From: Channallabes apus
Lineage: Eukaryota; Chordata; Actinopteri; Siluriformes; Clariidae
Assembly: GCA_030522415.1 (NCBI GenBank)
Contig: CM060127.1
Span: forward strand, 14,180,646 to 14,244,645
Direction: 5' to 3'
Length of the DNA: 64,000 nucleotides
Shown: piece by piece, positions 35,099 through 46,252 of the stretch
Numbering within the stretch: the first letter of the stretch is position 1
Layout of the letters: each line of letters starts with the position of its first letter
The notes under the pieces: generated by a model
Database searches by the model: none
Seen by the model: only the letters and a program-made list of their open reading frames with translations
Told to the model about the DNA's origin: nothing
Translations under genes and position numbers: made by a program

Positions 35099-35965
35099 AC
35101 CCAGGTTGGACGACCAATTTGCACGTCAGGACCGCTGCGGGCCTGCACTTTGGCTTCGCCGTGCCCGGGCATAGTTCACCATCTCTCGGGTACCATCGCA
35201 CATGCTCTAGTCTTGGACTCCTTGGTCCGTGTTTCAAGACAGGTCGGTTGGGTGGCCGGCATCACCACGGACCCCAAGCGCCCTTGTGGCGTGGGCCGGT
35301 CCCCGCCCTTGCGGCGCGGTGGGGCGCGGACTGAGGACAGCCTGGAGCGGAGCGGCCCCGTCCCCTACGAGTAGGGAGGGGGTGGAGTTGACTCGCCTAC
35401 GGCCCTGGGGTAAGTGGTGAAGTCGGGGCGGAGAGGCGATGTAAAGCTCATGGCCTGAGCCACGAGCCACCTTCGCCCCCGGACCCTTCCAAGCCGAACC
35501 GGAACGTGTTGTGGCGCACCACCGCGGAGGAAAAGCGCCTGAAGGCGGCCATGGAACTCCAGCCCGAGGGACGGCAGGGCACGTGCATGCTGGCAGGGAC
35601 GGCCCAGGACCGTCGGGTTGAATCCCCCGGGCAGACTGTGCGGACCCCAACCGTTTACGTCTTTACGGTTTCACGCCCTGTTGAACTCTCTCCTCAAAGT
35701 TCTTTTCAACTTTCCCTTACGGTACGTGTTCGCTATTGGTCTCGTGCCAGTATTTAGCCTTAGATGGAGTTTACCACCCGCTTTGGGCTGCAATCCCAAA
35801 CAACCCGATTCCGAGAAGTCCGCGCCCCGGTGGGGCGGGGGCCATTACTGGCCTCACACCGTGCACAGGCTGAGCCTCCATCAGAAGGACTCAGGCCCCC
35901 GGCCTGCGCCAGGCAATAGGGACTTCCGTACGCCACATTTCCCCGTGCACGCCAGGTGGGGCAGG
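34785..35965 (-). rRNA. 28S rRNA pseudogene, 5' part
   Basis: The minus strand matches the first roughly 1.5 kb of vertebrate 28S rRNA, recognisable from GCCGAAACGATCTCAACC, AGGATAGCTGTTGCTCTG and AAGTTGAAAAGAACTTTG. It is not functional: a block of about 24 nt is missing near 35095, several conserved positions differ, and roughly the first 100 nt of 28S are gone at the junction with ITS2. The open frames here are chance frames in GC-rich rDNA. Confidence 0.92.
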
Positions 35966-36371
35966 AGCCCTGCCCGCACCCCCGCTGCCACCAAAAGGTG
36001 AGCCTCCCCTCTCCCCCCCTCTCCCTCTCTCCTCAGAGAAGGGGGAGATGAAAAAGAGAAAAGAGGTTTCAGAGAGAGTGCCGTCTGACCCCCAGCCTCC
36101 CCGCCCTCCTACAGCCTGTGCGCTCCACTGCACCCCCGGCTTTTCGCACACCCCCAGCCTGCAGATGCGTGACGCAAGCAGTCGAAGTGGATGGGAAACA
36201 GACAGCTGCACACGACAACCGAAGGGCACGGAAACCGTTTCCGGGCGGAGAGGTTTCGAGTTGTGGACACGAAGGGGAGAGGCGAGACGAGTCTGCATTT
36301 AGGAGGACGGAGGCCCTCGGGGGGGCCTGCGAGAACCTCCAGCCACAGACCGAAGTCCAATCGTTGGGAAT
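35966..36371 (-). other. ITS2 spacer (captured rDNA)
   Basis: GC-rich sequence between 28S and 5.8S in the expected order. Exact ends are approximate because the adjoining 28S start is deleted. Confidence 0.7.
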
Positions 36372-36524
36372 AGCGACCCACTGACCGGCGTAGCCCTGGG
36401 AGGGACCCGGGGCCGCAATGTGCGTTGTGTTGATGATCAGTGTGTCCTGCAATTCACATTAGTTGTTGCAGCTGGCTGCGTTCTTCATCAACGCACGAGC
36501 CGAGTGATCCACCGTTAAGTGTTG
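36372..36524 (-). rRNA. 5.8S rRNA pseudogene
   Basis: The minus strand contains GGTGGATCACTCGGCTCGTG, GATGAAGAACGCAGC and AATTGCAGGACACA, the conserved core of 5.8S rRNA, over nearly its full length. Several substitutions in the usually invariant central helix region (CAACAACTAATGTG in place of CGAGAATTAATGTG) indicate a decayed copy. Confidence 0.93.
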
Positions 36525-37030
36525 TCAGTTTTTGTTTTGGGGTTCAAAAGTCATCGTCCACAAAGATATACACAGTATGTAAAAAAAAAAAAAAAAAAAA
36601 AGCCCCGGAACTCTTTCCCCATGAACGGTGGGAGAGAACTTGGGGTCATCGGGCGCGGGGTGAAAAGGGAGGTGCGCACGCTCTCACACGCACTGAAGGG
36701 AGAGGCGAGGGAGAAGAAAGAGGGATCCCGGGACGGCCGCAGAGAGAGCTCAGCTCAGCTCCGGGAGGAAGCGCGCCACTTACGCCCCCCCCCCCCCCAA
36801 GCGCCCCACCTCTGGGGCACCTAGGCAGCCTCTCAGGGCTCCCCAAGACGAATCTAAGAAGCCCTGCCCCAGCACCGTTGTTCCCACGGCCACGGAGTTA
36901 CACCAGCCCAACTCCGAGCAGACCGACCTGGTATAACCAGGGACTGTCATTTTTTGTCGCACCGACCTCTAGGATAACCAGACTCCCAGGGAGGGTGCCG
37001 GGGTCCAAGTAGGGCCGCCCGCGCGAACTC
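36525..37030 (-). other. ITS1-like spacer (captured rDNA)
   Basis: GC-rich spacer upstream of 5.8S on the minus strand, with a 20-base A run (about 36581-36600) and a C run (about 36785-36798). No 18S sequence follows. Confidence 0.6.
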
Positions 37031-37038
37031 GGCTCCCG

Positions 37039-37143
37039 GACAAAATATTGGATCGAGGCCTGACTTTCAATGGATCGCAGCGATGGAGCTGCTCTCCACT
37101 CACGACACCCCGATCCAGAATCAGGTCATTTACCAGTCATTTA
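37039..37143 (-). rRNA. 28S rRNA 3'-end fragment, displaced
   Basis: The minus strand reads GACCTGATTCTGGATCGGGG, then GAGCAGCTCCATCGCTGCGA and TTGAAAGTCAGGCCTCGA, which is the extreme 3' end of 28S. It lies directly upstream of ITS1, where 18S should be. Confidence 0.88.
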
Positions 37144-37146
37144 GCA

Positions 37147-39960
37147 AGACATTTCTTGGGATAAAATCAGGTGTACCTTTGGGGTGACCAGGTCACATGA
37201 CCTAGAAGCTATTGAAGAAAGCTTTTTTTTATAAAAAATTTAATAAAAATAATTGAAGACATTTCTTGGGACAAAATCAGGTGTACCTTTGGGGGGTCTC
37301 AGGTCTGATTATTTTGGTACAAGTTTGGGGTGACCAGGTCACATGACCTAGAAGCTATTGAAGAAATAGCATTATTTTTTAATAAAAAAATAAATAAAAA
37401 TAAATTAAGACATATCTTGGGATAAAGTCAGGTGTACCTTTTGGGGGTCTCAGAGCTGATTATTTTGGTAATAGTTTGGGGTGACCAGGTCACATGACCT
37501 AGAAGCTATTGAAGAAATAGTGTTTTTTATTAAATAATAATAAAATAAAAATAAATGAAGACATATCTTGGGATAAAGTCAGGTGTACCTTTTGGGGGTT
37601 TCAGATCTGATTATTTTGGGACCAGTTTGGGGTCTCCAGGTCACATGACCTAGAAGCTATTGAAGAAATAGCATTATTTTTTAGTAAAAAAATAAATAAA
37701 AATGAATGAAGACATATCTTGGGATAAAGTCAGGTGTACCTTTTGGGGGACTCAGATCTGATTATTTTGGAACCAGTTTGGGGTGACCAGGTCACATGAC
37801 CTAGAAGCTATTGAAGAAATAGCATTATTTTTTAATAAAAAAATAAATAAAAATGAATGAAGACACATCTTGGGATAAAGTCAGGTGTACCTTTTGGGGG
37901 ACTCAGATCTGATTATTTTGGAACCAGTTTGGGGTGACCAGGTCACATGACCTAGAAGCTATTGAAGAAATAGCATTATTTTTCAAATAAAAAATAAAAT
38001 AAAACTAAATGAAGACATATCTTGGGATAAAGTCATGTGTACCTTTTGGGGGTCTCAGATCTGATTATTTTGGTAATAGTTTGGGGTCTCCAGGTCACAT
38101 GACCTAGAAGCTATTGAAGAAATAGTGTTTTTTATTAAATAATAATAAAATAAAACTAAATGAAGACATATCTTGGGATAAAGTCAGGTGTACCTTTTGT
38201 GGGTCTCAGGTCTGATTATTTTGGTAATAGTTTGGGGTCACCAGGTCACATGACCTAGAAGCTATTGAAGAAATAGCATTATTTTTTAATAAAAAAATAA
38301 ATAAAACTAAATGAAGACATATCTTGGGATAAAGTCAGGTGTACCTTTTGTGGGTCTCAGGTCTGATTATTTTGGTAATAGTTTGGGGTGACCAGGTCAC
38401 ATGACCTAGAAGCTATTGAAAAAATAGCATTATTTTTCAAATAAAAAATAAAATAAAACTAAATGAAGACATATCTTGGGATAAAGTCAGGTGTACCTTT
38501 TGGGGGTCTCAGAGCTGATTATTTTGGTAATAGTTTGGGGTGACCAGGTCACATGACCTAGAAGCTATTGAAGAAATAGTGTTTTTTATTAAATAATAAT
38601 AAAATAAAACTAAATGAAGACATATCTTGGGATAAAGTCAGGTGTACCTTTTGTGGGTCTCAGGTCTGATTATTTTGGTAATAGTTTGGGGTCACCAGGT
38701 CACATGACCTAGAAGCTATTGAAGAAATAGTGTTTTTTATTAATTAATAATAAAATAAAACTAAATGAAGACATATCTTGGGATAAAGTCAGGTGTACCT
38801 TTTGTGGGTCTCAGGTCTGATTATTTTGGTAATAGTTTGGGGTGACCAGGTCACATGACCTAGAAGCTATTGAAGAAATAGTGTTTTTTATTAATTAATA
38901 ATAAAATAAAACTAAATGAAGACATTTCTTGGGATAAAGTCAGGTGTACCTTTTGTGGGTCTCAGGTCTGATTATTTTGGTAATAGTTTGGGGTGACCAG
39001 GTCACATGACCTAGAAGCTATTGAAGAAATAGCATTATTTTTCAAATAAAAAATTAAATAAAACTAAATGAAGACATTTCATGGGATAAAGTCAGGTGTA
39101 CCTTTTGGGAGTCTCAGGTCTGATTATTTTGGTAATAGTTTGGGGTGACCAGGTCACATGACCTAGAAGCTATTGAAGAAATAGTGTTTTTTATTAATTA
39201 ATAATAAAATAAAACTAAATGAAGACATATCTTGGGATAAAGTCAGGTGTACCTTTTGTGGGTCTCAGGTCTGATTATTTTGGTAATAGTTTGGGGTGAC
39301 CAGGTCACATGACCTAGAAGCTATTGAAGAAATAGTGTTTTTTATTAATTAATAATAAAATAAAACTAAATGAAGACATTTCTTGGGATAAAGTCAGGTG
39401 TACCTTTTGTGGGTCTCAGGTCTGATTATTTTGGTAATAGTTTGGGGTGACCAGGTCACATGACCTAGAAGCTATTGAAGAAATAGCATTATTTTTTAAT
39501 AAAAAAATAAATAAAAATGAATGAAGACATATCTTGGGATAAAGTCAGGTGTACCTTTTGGGGGACTCAGATCTAATTATTTTGGAACCAGTTTGGGGTG
39601 ACCAGGTCACATGACCTAGAAGCTATTGAAGAAATAGCATTATTTTTCAAATAAAAAATAAAATAAAACTAAATGAAAACATTTCATGGGATAAAGTCAG
39701 GTGTACCTTTTGTGGGTCTCAGGTCTGATTATTTTGGTAATAGTTTGGGGTGACCAGGTCACATGACCTAGAAGCTATTGAAGAAATAGCATTATTTTTC
39801 ACATAAAATAAAAATAAATGAAGACATTTCATGGGATACAATCAGGTGTACCTTGTGTGGAACTTCAATTGGATTATTTTGGTACCAGTTTGGGGTCACG
39901 TGGTTACACGACCAAAAAGATATTGAAGAAATTGTGATTTAATAAAAATAAAATACATAT
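37147..39960 (-). repeat. Minisatellite array, right arm (about 18 units)
   Basis: Same 151-bp unit as at 33541-34735 but inverted. CCAGGTCACATGACCTAGAA recurs from about 37188 to 39752 at 150-153-bp spacing, with one degenerate final unit near 39893. Subtypes are visible in the AT-rich tail (GCATTATTTTT versus GTGTTTTTTATT), so parts of the array were amplified as blocks. Confidence 0.95.
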
Positions 39961-40902
39961 TTGCAAATTAATTCACAAAACTCAATTAATCTATTAATTC
40001 AACAAATTAATAATAAACAAAAGCAGCATCCGTGGAATAATAAATTAATTTAATAACTGGGGTACATAGCCAGGTAAGTAACAAGTACTTTCTCTTTTCA
40101 TGTGGACAGAAATTTGTCGACGGTCCCTAAAATACCGCTTCCGAATGTCCGTCGAATGTCTGAATATCAAACTAACTTCACTGCGGTTGTGTGTCTCACT
40201 ATTTATTCCAGCCGAACCCATTGCACCTCGTCTGTTCACTGTTGTGCACGTTCTCTGTTGTCCCGTGTGTCTCTAACCCATGTTATGTTCTCTTGTTTAC
40301 CCCAGGACTGAAAGGTATCTGCAGGATCGGGCTTTTTGGTTCTCAAAGGACAGAAAGGTCAAGGCCAAGGTCTCTCGCTCCGCCGAGTTCAGCGCATAGC
40401 TGAGGAGCGGTTTCTGTTTTGTTTGTTTTTTGTTCCCCCGCCTGCAGACTCAGCCTGGGAAGTCACCCGCCCCGTTTTTACTGACGGGGTTACTCCTTTG
40501 ATTTCCCCCGTGTGTTGTGTGTGTAAAAAAGAAAGAAAAAAAAGAAAAGAATAAACTGTGGACTTTTTCCCTGCATCTGCGTTCGCCATGGCGTTGTTAA
40601 TGGAGCCCATGACAAGACTCTTATTTATTTTATTACATTTAAGAGATATATTGTTGAAGCTGGAACAGAATAGTTCATATTTAGAACAATATTTAATTAT
40701 TTTAATTACTTTTAATAAAGAGAGCTATTACTTTAAGTTTTTACAGATTTTATTTTATTACAGAGGTTAATTCTGCACCATTGAAGTACAGTACCGTATA
40801 ATAATGTTCATCAACCACCAAGAAGCTTGTCTGAATTCGTCTGGAGACCGTGCCGATCGTCCTCTTTTTTGGAAATCAAAATATGGTCACCCTAGTATAT
40901 AA

Positions 40903-41283
40903 AGCTTTACTACTCTTTAAGAAAATTAAAGATTGAAAATGGGAAATTAATCAAGAACTTCTGAGCAATCAAAATTGAAAAAATGTAACAATTCTATAAG
41001 CATGTAGACTATAACAAGAACAAACAGATGTGTTAAACACGATGTGTCAGGCACCTTCAGTGTGAGACGATCCAAGTTTCATGCTAGCAAAGGTATAGGA
41101 AGTGAGAGTTAGTAAAGTTTCCTTAATTTAAGTAAAGTAAGAAAGTGTTTACTTATTCCTTGCTTGCAATAGCTGCTAGGAACTCGCTGACTTGACCAAA
41201 GTCTTGCTTTCTTATTTTGTGATGCCTTTTTATGCTTATAATCTTCTTTAAGTTGCTTTGTTTTTTTTTTAGAATTTCTTCTT
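40903..41283. other. Host intergenic sequence
   Basis: AT-rich, with no gene or repeat that I recognise. Confidence 0.4.
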
Positions 41284-41287
41284 TTAA

Positions 41288-41840
41288 CCCTGGAAAACCC
41301 AGACCACCTTATCCTAATAGGAAATCTATCTCCTTTGGCTGAAATGATGATACAGACCCAGTGAACCCTAAAACAGGTGTTTTTTTTTTTTAATTAACCC
41401 TTTCCTACTACATGTAATGACATGGGTCATATATGACCCCTTGGGATATCCAGTATGTTTGACCAACTGGTAACTTTCACTCATGACATAAAGGCAGGAG
41501 TTCTTTCTTAGTAAGGAAAGACCAGAGTCTCATTTCAAAATATATTTATTGATTTTAACTTTTCATCAATGACTATGCACATAAAATTTTATTCTAAGGC
41601 AGGAACTAAAAACACTGGCATCAGCTTTTATATCACCAAATAAAAAGCACAGTAGCAGCCATGTTTGATGTGAAAAAAATCAGGTTAGTTCAGTCAGTTA
41701 CCACTAAATGTCAGTGTTATGGGTTCACATAGGGCACACTGGGTTGTAATGCAAAAAGAAATCTTTACTTTGGTGTGTGGGTTGAATATGACGATGAAAT
41801 AAAAGTCTGGGTCAAATATGACCCCATGGGTTCTCCAGGG
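41288..41840. mobile_element. piggyBac-like MITE
   Basis: Flanked by TTAA on both sides (41284-41287 and 41841-41844), with inverted ends CCCTGGAAAACCCAG and GGGTTCTCCAGGG. Internal GGGTCATATATGACCCC repeats lie near both ends. TTAA flanks are diagnostic of piggyBac insertions. Confidence 0.8.
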
Positions 41841-41864
41841 TTAAGAAGGTTAAATACTGTATAG

Positions 41865-42290
41865 TGTAAGGGACTGCCCCTAGAGGGCACTGTGGCTTAG
41901 TTTTGTGTTTTGTAGTTTTGTGTTAGAAGACCCAGTTTCCCAGAAGGCACCTCGGTCAGGTGATGACGAAGTTTCAACTGTGCCGAGGCGGCTCATTAGT
42001 ACTCTGATAAAAAGCTGTTAGCTCGGGGAAACTGGGTCGAGTATTATTATTGTCTGGTGTGCTTTTGTTTTTGTTTTATTTAAAAACCATTTATGTGTGT
42101 ACTGGCTTTGCAGGTTGGTTTTCTGGGTTTTATATGATTGTGTATCTTTGATTTTGTTTTTGAGTATGTGTGTATGGAGTGTGTGATTATTGTCCTTTTG
42201 TTTCTGATCACTCTTAGTTTCCTCTATGTGTTTTGACTAAAGCTCTAGGAGCTGTTTAAACGGCGGAACCCCTTTTTGATTGACAGTATG
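41865..42290 (+). mobile_element. LTR-like fragment
   Basis: Starts TGTAAGGGACTGCCCCTAGA and resembles the LTR at 29706-31500 read on the minus strand (shared CTAGAGGGCA, CCCAGTTTCCCAGAAG and GGAAACTGGGTCGAG). The right limit is unclear. Confidence 0.55.
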
Positions 42291-42601
42291 TCTTAAGTAT
42301 ACATCAGCGCTACAGACAGCGCGTCGCTAGGCTTTAGCCCCCCCTAACATTTGTACTCAGCCCCCCCCCAAAATTCTCCATAAACTTCAGACTGCTGGTC
42401 CTCCATCATCGTCCTTTAAATTTGATATGAAAGTGTCGGCAGACTTCGGCTCCTTCTGTCTTTCAGCGGGTCTTCAATTCACCATCACAGAGGCAGGATT
42501 AAGTCAAGGTGTGTGTTTTCCGGTAAATTATTATATCTGCATCAGTGCAGTCCTTTCTCATAAATATAGTTTACATAATGTCATGAGGGATTAATCCCCG
42601 C

Positions 42602-43195
42602 CCCAAGCCCCGGGCGAGGACCTCTACCCCTCCACCACCACCAGCCGTCTTCGACATCTCGACCCAAAACCGCTTCGCTCCTCTCCGCGAGACGGCACAC
42701 GACGTCCTGGTCATCGGAGACTCCATCGTTCGTCACGTGCGTGCTACCACGGCTAAAGGTAAGGTGCACACACGCTGTTTACCTGGTGCACGTGTTCTTG
42801 ATGTTGCTGCACAGGTGCCTGCTGCCCTGAGGAAGAACATTGGCGCTGTGGTCCTTCATGCCGGCACGAACGACACCAGGCTGAGGCAGACGGAGATCCT
42901 AAAGAAGGACTTCAGGAGCCTGGTCGAGAAGGTCCGCAGCACATCACCCACGACAAGGATCATCGTATCTGGACCGCTTCCCACATTTCAGCGAGGAATC
43001 GAGAAGTTCAGTAGATTATTTGCTTTTAATGAATGGTTACAATCTTGGTGTCAACAACAGAAATTACGCTTTGTTGATAACTGGAATGTTTTCTGGGAGC
43101 GTCCTAGGCTCTATCACACCGATGGCCTACACCCTAGCAGAGCTGGAGCAGCGGTCCTCTCTGACAACATCTCCAGAACACTACGAACCATCTGA
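42602..43195 (+). CDS. L2 ORF1 with SGNH esterase domain (5' truncated)
   Basis: The open frame enters from the truncated 5' end through a proline-rich stretch. The esterase blocks are all present: VIGDSIVRHV (nucleophile Ser), HAGTNDTR (Asn block) and YHTDGLHPS (Asp and His). It ends at TGA (43193-43195), about 95 bp before ORF2. The domain is found in CR1/L2 ORF1 proteins; its role in retrotransposition is not settled. Confidence 0.85.
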   Translation, partial: PKPRARTSTPPPPPAVFDISTQNRFAPLRETAHDVLVIGDSIVRHVRATTAKGKVHTRCLPGARVLDVAAQVPAALRKNIGAVVLHAGTNDTRLRQTEILKKDFRSLVEKVRSTSPTTRIIVSGPLPTFQRGIEKFSRLFAFNEWLQSWCQQQKLRFVDNWNVFWERPRLYHTDGLHPSRAGAAVLSDNISRTLRTI

Positions 43196-43291
43196 CTGGC
43201 GGTAAGTCATACTGTAGATTCCAAACATATTAGCCACATCACAACTCACCGTAGTGATAGACGCACACACATAGCTTGTCCTATAGAAACT

Positions 43292-46252
43292 GTGTCTGTT
43301 CCCCGAATACTGAGAAAAAAGAATAAATTTGTTAAATTTGCCCGAAACAATCTGATAACCATAAAACCAGAAAAAGGCAAAATAAGTAGTCAAAATCCAC
43401 CTCTAAAGTTTGGACTACTCAACATTAGATCCCTTGCGCCTAAAGCACTTATTGTTAATGAAATTATCTCAGATTATTGCCTTGACGCACTCTGTCTCAC
43501 TGAAACCTGGCTTAAACCAAATGAATATTTTGGTCTGAATGAGTCTACTCCGTCAGGATATTTCTATAAGCACGAGCCCTGTCTAATTGGTCGCGGTGGT
43601 GGTGTCGCCACTATCTACAATGATGTACTCACTGTTACCCAGAAAATAAGGCCCAGGTTTAATTCATTTGAAGTGCTTATCATTAATGTTGCACTAAATG
43701 AAATACGTAATAAACCCTTGCTATATTTTACCCTGGCCACCGTGTACAGACCCCCGGGGCCATATGGCGATTTTCTTAAAGAATTTGGACATCTGCTATC
43801 AGACCTATTGGTTAACTCTGACAAAGTGTTGATAGTAGGAGACTTTAACATTCATGTAGATGATGCTAACGACGCTTTAGCACTCACATTTATGGATTTA
43901 CTAAATTCCTTTGGGGTTAAGCAAAATATAATTGGAGCAACTCACCGCTTTAATCATACGCTAGATTTAATTATATCCCATGGTATAGATGTCTCTAATA
44001 TAGAGATCATACCTCAAAGTGATGATATCACAGATCATCACCTCCTGACATATACTCTACCCATAGAACAGATTAGCTGTGTCTCCCCACGTTATCAATC
44101 TGTTAGAAATATGAATCCCACTACTAAAGACAGATTCACAAGTAATCTGCCGGATCTGTCCCAATTTCTTATTAGACCCCTAAATGCAGATGATCTAGAT
44201 GAAGTGACTAGCAGCATGGGCACTATTTTTACCAGTACATTAGACACTGTTGCTCCCATCAGATTAAAAAAAGTCAGAGATAAAACATTTGCACCGTGGT
44301 ACAACAGTCATACTCGCGCCCTAAAGAGAGCAACCCGTAACCTCGAGCGAAAATGGAGGAAAACTAAATTAGAAGTTTTTCGAATTGCGTATAAAGACAG
44401 TATGTGCAGCTATAGACAGGCTCTAAAAACTGCTAGGACCGAGCATCTTAGCCAACTGATAGCAAGAAACCAAAACAATCCCAGGTTCTTATTTAGTACA
44501 GTGGCTCGCCTAACAAAACCTAAGATGCCCGCAGAGAGTATCCCATCACAGTTTAGAAGTGAAGACTTTATGGACTTCTTTAATGAAAAAATCAATAATA
44601 TCAGGAAGAAAATAATGGAGGTTCAACCTCTAATAGTATCTCACGATCCAGTTCAGCCTATAGCTTCACATTTAGATTTTCACTGCTTTACAGGTATAGG
44701 ACAGGAAGAGCTGTATAAACTCATCACCTCGGCTAAATCAACAACGTGCCTGTTAGACCCAATCCCAACCAGATTTTTAAAAGAAGTGATGCTTACGGTT
44801 GGAGAGCCACTCCTAAACATTATTAATTCTTCATTACATCTAGGTCACGTCCCTAAACCTTTCAAGTTAGCAGTTATTAAGCCGCTTCTTAAAAAATCTA
44901 ATTTGGACGCGAATGAAATAACAAATTACAGACCGATTTCAAACCTCCCGTTCATATCAAAAATACTAGAAAAAGTAGTATCAGCTCAAATTTGCACATT
45001 CTTGCAGGATAACAACATCCTTGAAGAATTTCAGTCAGGTTTCAGGCCCCATCATAGCACAGAAACTGCACTAGTTAAGATTACAAACGACTTGTTTTTA
45101 GCTTCAGACCAAGGCTGCATCTCATTGCTAGTCCTGCTTGATCTTAGTGCTGCATTCGACACTATAGATCATAATACTCTCATAGATCGCTTACAAAATT
45201 ATATAGGTATTCAGGGACAGGCATTAAAATGGTTTAGATCTTACCTGTCTGATCGCTACCATTTTGTAGATCTAAATGGAGAACCGTCTGGTGTAATGCC
45301 AGTGAAATAAGGGGTCCCACAAGGGTCAGTTTTAGGACCTCTGTTGTTCTCAATATACATGCTTCCCTTGGGTAACATCATTAGAAGACATGGGATTAGT
45401 TTCCATTGTTATGCTGATGATACCCAATTATATATCTCAACTAAACCAGACGAAATACCTAAGTTGTCTAGATTAACTGAGTGTGTCCAGGACATAAAAG
45501 ATTGGATGACCAATAACTTTCTTTTATTAAATTCAGATAAGACAGAGATATTACTCATTGGCCCAAAAACCAGCACACAACAGCTTTCACAATTCAGCTT
45601 GCGCTTCGAAGGATGTACTGTTATTACCAGCTCAGCAGTAAAAGATCTGGGAGTAATATTAGACAGTAACTTGTCTTTTGAAAATCACATTTCAAATATC
45701 ACAAAAACAGCCTTTTTCCATCTTCGAAATATTGCTAAACTTAGGAACATCTTATCCGTATCTGATGCAGAAAAACTAGTTCATGCATTCATGACCTCCA
45801 GACTGGACTATTGTAATGCATTACTAGGTGGTTGTCCTGCATCCTCAATAAACAAGCTTCAGTTAATCCAAAATGCAGCTGCCAGGGTTCTCACTAGATC
45901 CAGAAAATATGATCATATAACCCCAATATTATCATCCCTGCACTGGCTACCTGTTCAGTTTAGAATAAATGACAAAATAGTATTACTTGCATACAAGGCC
46001 TTAAATGGTTTAGCTCCCACATACCTAACCAGTCTTCTGATGCGCTACAATCCACCACGCGCCTTAAGATCACAAAGCTCCGGACTTCTGGTAGTTCCCA
46101 GAATTTCAAAATCTACAAAAGGGGGTAGGGCTTTTTCATATTTAGCTCCAAAGTTTTGGAATAGCCTTCCAGACAGTGTTCGGGGAGCAGACACGGTTTC
46201 TCAGTTCAAAAGTAGACTCAAGACGCATCTTTTTAATCTGGCATACACATAA
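43292..46252 (+). pseudogene. L2 ORF2 endonuclease-reverse transcriptase, one stop codon
   Basis: About 986 codons in one frame. The endonuclease domain has [40 protein letters not shown] and DDITDHHLL. The RT has [45 protein letters not shown] and [12 protein letters not shown]-terminal L2 region follows ([30 protein letters not shown]). The only visible defect is TAA at 45308-45310, just before [10 protein letters not shown]. The insertion is thus probably young. Confidence 0.92.

Larger units (their letters stand above)
33304..40187. mobile_element. Mutator/Rehavkus-like non-autonomous element carrying rDNA
   Basis: A 9-bp repeat TGTGTGTCT flanks it (33295-33303 and 40188-40196). Terminal inverted repeats start ACCGCAGTGAAGTTAGTTTG and match for about 210 bp (33304-33530 against 39960-40187); only about four of the first 90 bases differ. 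Inside these lie inverted minisatellite arrays and a central rDNA segment. No transposase is visible. A 9-bp duplication with long TIRs is typical of Mutator-like elements, and minisatellite-filled TIRs recall the Rehavkus group. The family name is inference; the TSD, TIRs and cargo are seen directly. Confidence 0.85.
33142..40614 (+). mobile_element. Solo Gypsy-type LTR containing a 6.9-kb insertion
   Basis: Starts TGTCACGTCC and ends CCCATGACA, flanked by the exact 5-bp repeat AGACT (33137-33141 and 40615-40619). The first 90 bp align with the LTR at 18141 (ATTACTGAG, TTTGTC, CCTAGTGTGTC). Removing the insert at 33304-40187 and one copy of its target repeat leaves about 580 bp with a poly(A) signal AATAAA near 40550. 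It is a solo LTR formed by recombination, later hit by another transposon. Confidence 0.88.
32452..40894 (+). mobile_element. hAT transposon, host of nested insertions
   Basis: Ends TAGGGTGACCA and TGGTCACCCTA, flanked by the exact 8-bp repeat GTATATAA (32444-32451 and 40895-40902), the hallmark of hAT insertions. The left part (32452-33141) has a transposase N-terminus; the right part (40620-40894) is only the end. Everything between is the solo LTR and its cargo, so hAT sequence proper is about 1 kb. Confidence 0.92.

Noticed and set aside
35042..37012. Several open frames of 60-190 codons
   Set aside because: All lie in captured 28S, ITS and 5.8S sequence; high GC leaves few stops, so they are chance frames.
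33541..39960. CRISPR-like array
   Set aside because: Units are about 151 bp of continuous minisatellite with no unique spacers, in a vertebrate genome.
33304..40187. A functional rDNA locus
   Set aside because: Only one fragment, no 18S, deletions in conserved 28S, changes in 5.8S, and it is enclosed in TIRs with a TSD.
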